Shown: in pieces, positions 55,271 to 64,000 of the stretch
Layout: the number at the start of each line of letters is the position of its first letter
How positions within the stretch are numbered: the first letter of the stretch is position 1
Assembly (NCBI RefSeq): GCF_000002235.5
Contig: NW_022145555.1
Location: forward strand, 710,001-774,000
Direction: 5' to 3'
DNA: 64,000 bases
Origin: Strongylocentrotus purpuratus
Taxonomy: Eukaryota; Echinodermata; Echinoidea; Camarodonta; Strongylocentrotidae
The notes under the pieces: generated by a model
Told to the model about the DNA's origin: nothing
What the model saw: the letters and a program-made list of their open reading frames with translations, nothing else
The model's database searches: none
Position numbers and translations under genes: made by a program

Positions 55271-55405
55271 TCATGAGACGGCGATGGAGGCATGTTTGCT
55301 GAGCGTGAGGTTGTTCTCTGCGTCCGTATGGCTGGTGATGAGAGTAGATCCGTCCAAGATGTCACGAGGGGTGCTGTCTACCATGATAGTCCGACCCTGG
55401 AAAGT
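55271..55405 (-). CDS. CFAP69: CFAP69 exon I (C-terminus and stop)
   Basis: 44 codons plus TGA: TFQGRTIMVDSTPRDILDGS, then TLITSHTDAENNLTLSKHAS and IAVS. The GRTIMVDSTP block matches the GQTVTVESTP region of human CFAP69. Acceptor is ctctcag. Copies of its 3' half lie downstream in the same strand sense. Confidence 0.93.
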   Translation of the reverse strand, partial: TFQGRTIMVDSTPRDILDGSTLITSHTDAENNLTLSKHASIAVS

Positions 55406-58400
55406 CTGAGAGAGGAAGGAAGAATGATACATCGTTAATTGATCGATAGATTGTGAGGAGTGAGAGAAGAAGATAATACAGATCTATCTATATTACTTAC
55501 AGTTGTGAGGTCCCGATACACAGTATGCTTTGTGGAAGGGGGGGGGGGGTTGCATTTTGTTAAATCTTTGTCAATAATGATAACAATAATTATAATAATA
55601 ATAAAAATGAACACGTGTTTAAGTGTCAACTTTTCGGAAGTGGTCTCATTACCTATTACTGAACTCATAATTTGGGAGTATTTCCTAGGCTTGCTATGAT
55701 TTTTAAAGGAAGAACAAACGGAGACTTTACTCTCTTTTTCTGTGTGTGTACACTATTGCATTTTTCAAATTCCACAAGTCATGGCAAAATTAATATCTTT
55801 GCACAATACCTCTACAAGATTGTCTACATAAATGGCTACTATGCTTAACAGTGATATAATGCAAGTAATTAATACATGTAAATTTTTAGTGAACTACTCA
55901 AACTACCACATTCACTGCGGCTTCCATTTCTAATACTATTATACTACTACTAAAATAAATATGCACTAGCAATTGCTTATCCAAATACTTACTGTTGTCT
56001 GGAGTGAAGGAAGATCAATATCATGGAAAGAGTGCCTGTAGGTTAAAAAAAAGAAAAGCAAATACATTTTAAATAGCTTTGAAGCATGTGATAGATAAAA
56101 CACTAATTAACAATTCACTGATACAATTACATCATATCTCTGTAACCTATGTACTGCTGTCTGCAGCAAGAAAATCTTTGAACCTTGGTTTTGTCGGTTT
56201 GTTTTACCCAACTGCTACCAGAGCATGTGTATGCTTGTAAGTAAGCAACCAGGGGACCAATGGCTTTAAGTCCTCTCCAAAAGACTTGGTAATGGGGATT
56301 AATAATAAGACTGTGCACAACAGTGTAATGAGGTACCCGAGTACACTCCCAGGCTTACAAGCAAATACTTGAATATTCGGATGCCATGTTTTTTTTAAAT
56401 TTTTTTAAATTTTTTTGATTTTTTTTTTTTGCCACCACCATACCACTGGTGCAGTATCCAAGTATCGCCGAAAATGCATGCAATTTTACTGCGAGTTGCA
56501 GTTGAAGGCGCCGATTTAATAATAATAATAACAGTAAACAATGCTGTTTTAAAAACCAAAGATGGCAGAATAATCCATTGTCCTCCGATTCCAAACAGAA
56601 ATCTGGACATTTGGTCCCAGTTTCTGAGTGGTGAGTTTGACAGTGCTTGAGTTGGGAAACATGCCAGCGGCCGCCGCTCTCCCTGGCACGGGTAAGCGTC
56701 GGCCTGGACATTTTTTTATTATTTTTTTTTTCCGGCCGAATATTCGGGTACGAGAAATCGTACCCGAGTAGTTGTCAACCGTGCGGGTACTCGAGCATTC
56801 GACTACCCGTCGCAGCCTAAATTAATAATGCCTTACGAAAGAACATGAGCGTATCGACTTGGTCTCAAACCCGGGACCTTACGGTTATGAGACCACTGCT
56901 CTACCACTGAGCCATCGCGTCTTCTCAATGAGATAACAATGCACTATAATTCCAGATTGGATAATTTAACGATGTTGTAGACAACAGATAAATCAAGTGA
57001 AATATAAATCCTCAAAATATAAATGCAGTTAAATTTTAAAATTCATTTTTTGTCTTCCTAAAATGTATAAATTATTATTAAGATTTGTTGATTACAAATG
57101 TAACTATGTTTTGTATACATTTTACATTGTATTCGTTATTATGTATTGCATTTTGTTGGAAATGAAAAAATAAAAATGAAACAAAATGAAATGAAAATAC
57201 AAGACAATATCATGTCGACAATTACAATGACAATGACAAATAAGATTACTTAAATGATGTTGTGGACAACGGATGAATCGAGTGAAATACAATACAATAT
57301 CACATCAGCAATTACAATGACATAGAGATATAATACAACTTACTCGTTGTCAATCTGCTTGGCTCTAGAATCGTCAATAGCAACGTCTTGTCTACCCTTC
57401 GAATTCTGTAAAATAGAACAGAAGACATCACGGTTAATTAACCCATTGAATACACCAGTGATTTTCTCATAACATACGTTACTATGGGCGTTACTTACAC
57501 ATTACAACTAAATTATTCAAACCCATTGTAAATTTGATGTTTTTTGTGTTTTTCATAACTCATGAATGAAAGGTGGACTGGTTGAATTAGGCCCTTTTAG
57601 ATGTAAGTTTTAATATGTCACATTCTCAAGAAAACATAAATCAAGAAAACTCCATTTCTCATATACTTTTTTTTTTTTTAAATCACAAAACTTTAACTGT
57701 AGTTGTGGAGAAATGGAGATGTTTTCAGTTTTTATATCTCAATATTTATAACCTTTCAAATTATCTTTGTCCAAGAAATTCTTCCCTCCTTTCCATTCCA
57801 CCCCACCCCACCCCACAAAATGAATGATTCATATCCCTATTTTTTTCTTCAGCAAAACTGTCTTAAATAGAGGCAAGTTTCTGGTTTGAGAGACAGTACT
57901 TTAATACTTCAACGTTAATATCTCAGAAAGTAGTGACTACAAATTCCATTGCCAATTTCAACTTTCTATTACTTCAAATAAACCTAGACCCTGATTTATA
58001 ATTCATGACTATCTCTATTCTTAATCAGCCCATAAATGATTCCAGTATCGTATATCACGTAGTATAAGATGATGACGTGGATCCTAATCAAATGATTGGT
58101 TGAGAGCGTACACATGACCAGGCATTATTTTGCCTAACAAGTAATTCTTATAATGACCGGTCGTTATCAAATTGGCTAATGACCAGTCATTAGTAAAATA
58201 ATGTTATAAAACAAACAAAACATAATCTTATAAAACAAATAATACACATAAATTTGTTCATGCATTTGTAAAATTACCCACACTCGATACCTTAAAAACA
58301 GTCCAAACACCCTAAAGGCTATCATCTCGGACTGTTCCAAGGGTACCTTGTGTGGGTAATTCTTACTAATGGTCTCACTGCTGTGTATTATTTGTTTATT

Positions 58401-61400
58401 GTAACTTGTTATTTCTAACATGTTTCAATGAAAAGTAGCTGTATATTACCTTGAGGATGGCATAGTTGGACGTTCTAGCCACAAAGTCATCCCATTTCTT
58501 GATGGATTTCTCCCGCTGTTTGTGATTCTCTTTAATCTGAAGAAGAAAATACATATCAAAGCAAATGATTCTCACTCTTGTAAGTTGTTGAATCCTGTAT
58601 TTAGTTAAAAAATCAGCTCTCAATTAACATAAGAAAAAGGGCAACATGGGGGACCAATGGGTATCACTTAGGCATTGTTTGCTATATAGAGGACAGTGGG
58701 GCTTTAAGATAATCTTTAAAATGTAAAGAGAAAGCATACTCCAGCAAGAATAAAGTCAAAAGGGATTTCTGTTATTCCTTTTCATGTAAATGTATCTTTG
58801 GTTCTTTGTAGCAATCTAAATACATGTAAGAAGATTCATTACCAATACACAAAATGGTAGTTTTTGGCACAAGAATCTGACTTACCTCTGAATAAAGCTC
58901 CTGTTCTTCCAATAAGGCTTGTTGTCTTTGTGATTCCAGAAGCTCATTCTGTTCTTCTGTGATCGTCTCAGCCATCTCCTGGTTTGATTTACTGAGCATC
59001 TCAAGCAATTCCTACAAATTTGAAGAAAAAAAAAATTGGTATATTTCCATTAAAAGATATTCACTTCTTCATTACTGCACTGGAATATATTTATTTCAAT
59101 GGTAAAATAGGGTGCCTGAAGAGTCTAGAAAAATGAATTCTATGATTTTTTAACATAACTTTTCATTCTCTGTTTATAAAAACATGACCTGTTTCCTCAG
59201 CAAGATCCTACATATTTGGAGACTAACTACATCTCCAACCCTGTGACATACATAATTTTAATATTGATGATTAATATTAATTTTAAATCTTAAATCTTAT
59301 TAATCTTATTAATCTTAAATCTGAGATGCATGGCCCTACGTGTTATCAGTGTCTGTGATATGGTGTAATATTGAAGCCTTAAAAAATTGTGCTTCAAAAT
59401 GATCATGATGTGCTTCAAAAAAGTAAAAATCTTTACTGGTGTGACTGGTTTTACCACACTCATTTTCCCCAATAGACTGTAGTGTTAAACTGTTCAAAAC
59501 CGTTGGGAAAAAGGTTTCCAATCATAAATATCTTGATAATCGAACATGTGATTGGCTTGTAAAAGTCATGGGATTCATTTCTGACCTAAAGGTTTATGAT
59601 TGCAGCATGAGCTAAATCCAGGATTTTGATTAGAATCAGAGGCAAAGATACCTATCATCTTTAATATACTTGAATCTATAACTGACAAAGGGTCACATGA
59701 TATCTAAGATTAATGTCTATAAAAGCATGGTTCTTTGCTGATATAGAGAACAGAGCCTCACCTGATCAGGAGTGACAGGTCGTAGGTTCTCCTGCTCGAG
59801 CTCTGAGGTGATCTCCACCCAGATCTCGCCCTCTTTGAAGTCCAGAAACCTCCTGATGATGACCAGGGTTACTTGCTCCTCCGTAGACAGTCCCTTGGGG
59901 TCTTCAGAACCTGTGATAGGATGCATACAATATTAAAATAGGGCCTTAAAAAAATAGATGTTGTATTGCCCTTCAGGCTTTGGGACCGACCCACAAATTT
60001 TGAAATCTACCGTCGGCTTTTTAAAAAAATAAAAAAAAATACTGTTTTTTAGAGAGAAAAAAATATTAAAGCATTCAAAACAGAAAAATCTGCCCAAAGA
60101 TGAAGAAAAAAAAGAAGAAAAAAAAAGTTTAAAAAAAAAGATTGCAGACTGACCGACCCATGTTTTGTCACCTAAAGGGCAATACAACATCTCCTATTTT
60201 TAAATGCCTAATAGTAGATTCTTATATGGCGCTCAGTTATGTCAAACTTGACACAATTATTACCCTGTCTTTATCATGGCTGCATTATGGCGCTCTAGTA
60301 TTTCAGTCTGGCAACCTATCCACTTGATTAATGATAATATTCCAAGTTTGTATAGAGTACATGATACATCGCATATCAAGGTTCTAAGCCTCCGATTGCT
60401 CAAAACAGAAGACATGACATTGACTACTCGCTGCTGGGTAGTGTAGCTAAAATATTTACATGCACAGAATTTTGATAAGCACATTCTCTATCAGAATTTT
60501 TTTTTTTAAAGTTTTATTAATAATGACCCAATGAGCTACCAGTGAGTGGGATATTAACAGCCAGTCTGATACAAAAAGTGAAACTCAAGGTTGGTTTTAA
60601 TCTCGGACTAAAATCAAGTTTAACTAGATGGATCTTTGACTACCCGCAGTCGTTAATAATGCCTCCGCCATTGAGTGATTTTACAAACTCAGTTCATTGG
60701 CTCTGCAAGATACATACATGGTCCAAGTTTGGGGGGAATCCATCAATTGGTTCTTGAGATCACGCGATCATGAGAACGGGACGTACTGACAGACGTACAA
60801 CCCAAAAATATAATGCCGCCGGCTATTTTGTAGCGGAGGCATAATAAAGGAGCTCGACTGTGGTCTATACTTACCTATCTTACAGAAGAGTGCGTAGATC
60901 TTAGCCCTCATATTCTCTGAGATGTCAGTAATAGCATGACTGGGCTGATTAGCAGGTAAGGGCTTGATTCCAGCCTCTTCCTGAAAACTGCCCATTAGAG
61001 GTACAGCTGGATCTGGATGAAATAAAGATGGATGAAAACAATTTAATAAGTCACACATATCAAGATACTGCTCAGAAATGATAAACAAGGAACAAAATGC
61101 AAGAAATTACAGTCAAAGCAATATATAAAGAGATGTTCAAGAGAGATTTAAAGAAAAAATGTGTACTTGTGTATAGGAAATTAGTCTATATGTACAGGTC
61201 CCCTGTAATACAGGTTGCAATGAGAAACATTATTCAAGGGGAAAAAACAACTGATTTTTCTATACATGTGGTTAATAAAGAAGGTTCCCTGGTAAGATAT
61301 TTTACATTGTCCTCGACATTGAGGTGCAGTATTCATTACTTTCCTTTTGATTTACAGCTATACAAGCCTAATCTTAATTCAAATATGGAAAAAGAGAAAG

Positions 61401-63349
61401 AGAGAGAGAGAGAGGGGAGAGATGGAGAGAGAAAGAGAAAGGCAGACACAGAGACAGAGACAAAGAGAGAGAGAGAGAGAGCAGAGAGAGACGGGTGAAC
61501 TCTGTTCTCATTCAGGCTGCAGATGGAGTCAAGTTGAACTCCTAAACATGCTCTCACCTCTGAAATGTTACGTGGAACTTCAATTCTCATTTGAATATGT
61601 TCATATATCATCCTTTTGAAATTATATTTTTTGACTACCGGTAATCCTAAACTATTATAAAGAATGGTTTGGAAAATCTTGCACTGACTGGAAGAATGGA
61701 AGGGGAGGAGGAGTAGGGGTAGAAGGGGGATTCAGTGTATGAATAGCTCAAGGAGTGGGATTTCTGAAAGTGGAATTGATCTCGGGGAGAATGAATTACT
61801 TCATAGAATATGGGACAGAGAGTTGTGGCATTCCATGGTCGCCAACGTCTCAGGACATGGCACGTAAAGAAGAAGAAGAAGAAGAAGAGGGAGAAGGAGA
61901 AGGAGAAGGAGAAGGAGAAGGAGAAGGAGAAGAAGGAGGAGGAGGAGAAGAAGGAGGAGGAGAAGAAGAAGGAGGAGGAGAAGAAGGAGGAGGAGGAGAA
62001 GGAGAAGGAGAAGGAGGAGAAGAAGGAGGAGGAGGAGAAGAAGAAGGAGGAGAAGGAGAAGGAGAAGGAGAAGGAGAAGAAGGAGGAGGAGGAGAAGAAG
62101 GAGGAGGAGGAGAAGCAGAAGGAGAAGTAGGAGGAGGAGAAGGAGGAGGAGGAGAATGAGAAGGAGAAGGAGAAGGAGAAGGAACAGGAGAAGGAGAGGG
62201 GAAGGAGAAGGAGAAGGAGAAGGAGAAGGAGAAGGAGGAGAAGCGAAGGAGGAGGAGGAGGAGGAGAAGGAGAAGGAGAAGGAGAAGAAGAAGAAGGAGG
62301 AGGAGGAAAAGAAGAAGAAGAAGAATCCTAAACCCATCTCACCTATGAGGACTCCGTTCTCATCCCTCTTGACGCCCATGTGGGTCTCCTCCTGCCTCCA
62401 GATGTCCACCAGGAGACTGGCGATGGTGCGTTCCTTCTTGCCCTTCCAGGCCATGAGGTGGGGTACGGTCTTAGGGTTCTCACACAAGTCCGTTAGGCAG
62501 CCCAGCGACAGGTTGTGGGTGTTACGAGTAGAGGACTGTCAGGAAAAGGAATTGGAGATGGCAGTGATGATAAAAAGAATAAAAGTACAACTACAGAAAT
62601 GTGCTGATAATGTGCACATTGCAGGTGTCCATACAGAAATCTAGAAGTAACATTTGTTTGATTTGATTTGATTTGATTTGATTTGACATAGTTTATTGAT
62701 TTAATAATATCTTCACAGTCATAAATACTGAATTGAGATTTATATTTTTTAAACAAAAACTGAGATTTAAAAAAAAAAAACATACATATAAGTAGTAAAT
62801 GGAATCAAACACCATAGGTCAACTTCACAAAAATGGACACAGTGTTTGCAAAAATTTTGCTCTTTGTGTTCAAGTATTGTGAGAGAGCACTGTGGTGTAT
62901 TATCAAACACTCTTGATTCTCATACATGAAGTCCTGGGACTCGTTTTACAAATCCTTTTTTCAATGACAAATGACAAAAATCAGTGACAAATCTGCTAAT
63001 TACCAATCAGAAGCAAGGATTTCACTAGCTTATAACTGTCATTTGTCACTGATGACAAGTTTTATGAAATGGGGCCCTGGTTTAGGAATTTTTTTGGGAA
63101 ACCACAAACTTGTGTCTTGAGAGGGCAGAATAATTTGCGGACGAGTACCTCTAATAGATCGATAAGCAGGAACACGCCCTGGCCTTCTAGGAACTGGTCC
63201 TCGTTGATGTAGGCCCCGATCACACAGCACCAGATGTTATCTACAGCTGCTAGCATGAGACGATGGTGTCCCAAGCCTCGGTTCAGCTTCTTGGCGTCTG
63301 TCCTGAGGTATCGAAGCACCACCTCCACACCCTTCTCACCATACAGCTC
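55271..63349 (-). CDS. CFAP69: CFAP69, C-terminal 377 residues (last 9 exons, partial)
   Basis: Cilia- and flagella-associated protein 69, an armadillo-type axonemal/central-apparatus protein required for sperm flagella and olfactory cilia in mammals. Exons in transcript order: 63349-63149, 62535-62343, 61012-60875, 59910-59762, 59011-58886, 58536-58450, 57405-57344, 56035-55993 and 55405-55271 (stop TGA 55273-55271). They total 1134 nt in continuous frame. Recognisable blocks are GLGHHRLMLAAVDNIWCC, CENPKTVPHLMAWKGKKERT, IWRQEETHMGVKRDENG, DISENMRAKIYAL, RRFLDFKEGEIWVEI, LRPVTPDQ, KKWDDFVARTSN and GRTIMVDSTP. All have clear counterparts in vertebrate CFAP69. The armadillo repeats end near the second exon; the rest is helical and coiled-coil. 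The 5' exons lie beyond the right edge. The C-terminus is shorter than in human after the VDSTP-like motif. Confidence 0.94.
55993..56035 (-). CDS. CFAP69: CFAP69 exon H
   Basis: 43 nt encoding HSFHDIDLPSLQTT after a split Glu. Acceptor is ctacag, donor gtaagt. Its phase links exons G and I exactly, which is the main support. Confidence 0.8.
56336..56822. repeat. Probable degraded DNA transposon with ACCCGAGTA ends
   Basis: GAATATTCGG and ACCCGAGTA-type blocks occur inverted at the two sides (56338-56380 and 56730-56815). The interior has no clear domain. Boundaries are approximate. Confidence 0.4.
56848..56921 (-). repeat. tRNA-like SINE head
   Basis: Minus strand GACGCGATGGCTCAGTGGTAGAGCAGTGGTCTCATAACC...GGTCCCGGGTTTGAGACC has A- and B-box-like blocks, and an anticodon position CAT. 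The acceptor stem does not close properly, so it is a SINE/pseudo-tRNA and not a tRNA gene. A body fragment is nearby at 56195-56265. Confidence 0.6.
57344..57405 (-). CDS. CFAP69: CFAP69 exon G
   Basis: 62 nt encoding NSKGRQDVAIDDSRAKQIDN plus two nt of the next codon. Acceptor is tttacag, donor gtaagt. Assignment rests on frame, splice sites and position. Confidence 0.85.
58450..58536 (-). CDS. CFAP69: CFAP69 exon F
   Basis: 29 codons in phase 0: IKENHKQREKSIKKWDDFVA, then RTSNYAILK, matching the vertebrate KSWEDFLARTSN block. Acceptor is cttcag, donor gtaata. Confidence 0.95.
58886..59011 (-). CDS. CFAP69: CFAP69 exon E
   Basis: 42 codons in phase 0: ELLEMLSKSNQEMAETITEE, then QNELLESQRQQALLEEQELY and SE, strongly coiled-coil. 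Acceptor is ttgtag, donor gtaagt. Confidence 0.94.
59305..59650 (-). repeat. Dispersed repeat C, copy 2 (CFAP69 intron)
   Basis: Inverted counterpart of 48935-49230, beginning with ATCTGAGATGCATGGCCCTACGTGTTATCAGTGTCTGTGATATGG on the + strand. Confidence 0.8.
59762..59910 (-). CDS. CFAP69: CFAP69 exon D
   Basis: Encodes SEDPKGLSTEEQVTLVIIRR, then FLDFKEGEIWVEITSELEQE and NLRPVTPDQ. Acceptor is tcacag, donor gtgagg. Confidence 0.96.
59952..60201. mobile_element. MITE with ATGTTGTATTGCCC ends (CFAP69 intron)
   Basis: AATAGATGTTGTATTGCCCTTCAGG at the left faces CCTAAAGGGCAATACAACATCTCCTATT at the right. GGGACCGACCC/GGTCAG..GACCGACCCATG blocks lie inside, with an A-rich centre. Confidence 0.8.
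60605..60845 (-). mobile_element. CCTCCG element, short copy 3
   Basis: Minus-strand copy with both ends (TATGCCTCCGCTACAAAATAGCCGGCGGCAT and ATGGCGGAGGCATTATTAACG...CCATCTAG) but only about one repeat unit. It lies between CFAP69 exons C and D. Confidence 0.8.
60875..61012 (-). CDS. CFAP69: CFAP69 exon C
   Basis: Encodes PAVPLMGSFQEEAGIKPLPA, then NQPSHAITDISENMRAKIYA and LFCKI. Acceptor is catccag, donor gtaagt. Confidence 0.95.
61867..62335. repeat. GAA/GGA polypurine minisatellite
   Basis: About 470 bp composed almost entirely of GAA, GGA and GAG triplets on the + strand (pyrimidine on the CFAP69 sense strand). Open frames through it (poly-Leu, poly-Glu, Arg-rich) are artefacts. Confidence 0.97.
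62343..62535 (-). CDS. CFAP69: CFAP69 exon B
   Basis: Encodes SSTRNTHNLSLGCLTDLCEN, then PKTVPHLMAWKGKKERTIAS and IWRQEETHMGVKRDENGVLI. Acceptor is tgacag, donor gtgaga. A 470-bp GAAGGA-type tract starts within 10 nt of the donor. Confidence 0.96.
62652..62687. repeat. TTTGA pentanucleotide repeat
   Basis: About seven units of TTTGA in the intron between CFAP69 exons A and B. Confidence 0.9.
63149..63349 (-). CDS. CFAP69: CFAP69 exon A
   Basis: 67 codons in phase 0: ELYGEKGVEVVLRYLRTDAK, then KLNRGLGHHRLMLAAVDNIW, CCVIGAYINEDQFLEGQGVF and LLIDLLE, armadillo-like helices. Acceptor is ctatag, donor gtactc. Confidence 0.95.
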
Positions 63350-63411
63350 CTATAGAGGACAGAGAAAATGGCCAGTGAAGAGGCAAGACATTTCAAGAAA
63401 TACACATAGTT

Positions 63412-63698
63412 GCATACCTGCCAACTTCTCACAGCAAGAGTCAGTGAAGAGGCGCCAGTGAAGCGTAAGAAAAGGGACAAGAACTTTCAAGAAGTGAAAA
63501 GGCAAGAAACACAGATTGGTATACCTGCCAACTTCTTATGGCAAAAATTAGGAATCTCTCAAGACATATTTAAGAATACAGTTATATCATACAGTTTTTT
63601 TAAACCGAAATTTCCCAAAGAAAGGATCTAGGGGTGTAACATTAGTTTGTGGGCCAATATATAGGAATCCTCCCAAATAGGAATGGTTGGCAGCTATG
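63412..63698. mobile_element. Possible third CTGCCAAC-ended element
   Basis: GCATACCTGCCAACTTC at the left and GTTGGCAGCTATGTATTG at the right are inverted, and an internal ATACCTGCCAACTTCT repeat lies at 63521. No clean flanking duplication is visible. It lies upstream of CFAP69 exon A. Confidence 0.45.
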
Positions 63699-63900
63699 TA
63701 TTGCACTGTCTTCAAGAGTACACATACACATGAATTATGTGAAGATAAATTTTATTGCAAAATTGGACACTTCCTGGAGTGTTTTGCTTCTAATGGCTCA
63801 TTTTCTCTCTAATTCTTTTTACCGTGCCCTGAAACAAAAGAGTGCCACAATGTATAGTCTGTTGGGAGCCAGAAGGACGTTAATTCTACACTGAATAAAA

Positions 63901-64000
63901 CATGGGTATGTTCACAACATTCTGGCAAACATGGGTATGTTCACAACATTCTGGCAAACATGGGTATGTTCACAACATTCTGGCAAACATGGGTATGTTC
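63901..64000. repeat. 29-bp tandem repeat at window edge
   Basis: Units CATGGGTATGTTCACAACAT + TCTGGCAAA start at 63901, 63930, 63959 and 63988 with no visible difference between copies. The array runs off the right edge. Confidence 0.95.

Noticed and set aside
56355..56711. 118-codon minus-strand frame
   Set aside because: No domain recognised; it lies inside a probable degraded transposon in a CFAP69 intron and ends in a Lys-rich run from poly-T.
61801..62487. 228-codon minus-strand open frame with a huge poly-Leu stretch
   Set aside because: It reads through the GAAGGA minisatellite. Only its two ends overlap real sequence: the CFAP69 exon B segment is real, the Leu tract is intron.

Overview
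This window is animal nuclear DNA. It has split genes with GT-AG introns, about 60% AT background, long homopolymer and microsatellite tracts and a dense load of foldback and terminal-inverted-repeat elements. The protein matches are metazoan, and the repeat style (a GTGTTTCACAAAG element, tRNA-derived SINEs, CAGTGCGTCCCAG-type mariner-like ends) points to an echinoderm, most likely a sea urchin; the species is an inference. There are three protein genes and one tRNA gene, and no prokaryotic or viral feature.

Region 1 (1-13.5 kb, minus strand) holds the first nine coding exons, 358 codons, of a white-type ABCG half-transporter: the start codon, an Asn/Gly-rich leader and a complete nucleotide-binding domain. 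The membrane half lies off the left edge. Its 5.6-kb first intron carries a tRNA-Asn(GTT) gene and a tRNA-derived SINE. Region 2 (13.5-26.5 kb) has no recognisable gene and is mostly mobile and low-complexity DNA. It includes an 885-bp foldback element flanked by TA, a foldback element built around a 22-bp satellite, and three poly-G-rich repeats.

Region 3 (26.5-49.8 kb, plus strand) is a complete NFX1 orthologue. Eighteen coding exons join in frame to 1157 codons: an Arg/Gly-rich N-terminus, a RING-type finger, a chain of NF-X1-type cysteine-rich repeats and a C-terminal R3H domain. Its introns are full of nested transposable elements. Region 4 (about 54-63.4 kb, minus strand) holds the last nine coding exons, 377 residues, of CFAP69 (cilia- and flagella-associated protein 69), converging on NFX1. 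All exon joins in the three genes were checked for phase and add up to whole codons.

The genes have unrelated roles (membrane transport, RNA/transcription control, cilium/flagellum), so this is a typical animal neighbourhood and not a functional cluster. The unusual content is structural. Three exon 3' ends have been tandemly copied (NFX1 exons 10 and 12, CFAP69 last exon), and the copy of NFX1 exon 12 is a possible in-frame 39-nt microexon. A mobile element carries 151-bp repeats that each contain a triple AGGTCA direct repeat. A three-level nested insertion has its empty site preserved in a second copy of the same element 18 kb away. Two elements with CAGAG(A/C)TGCCAAC ends each have a 6-bp flanking duplication.
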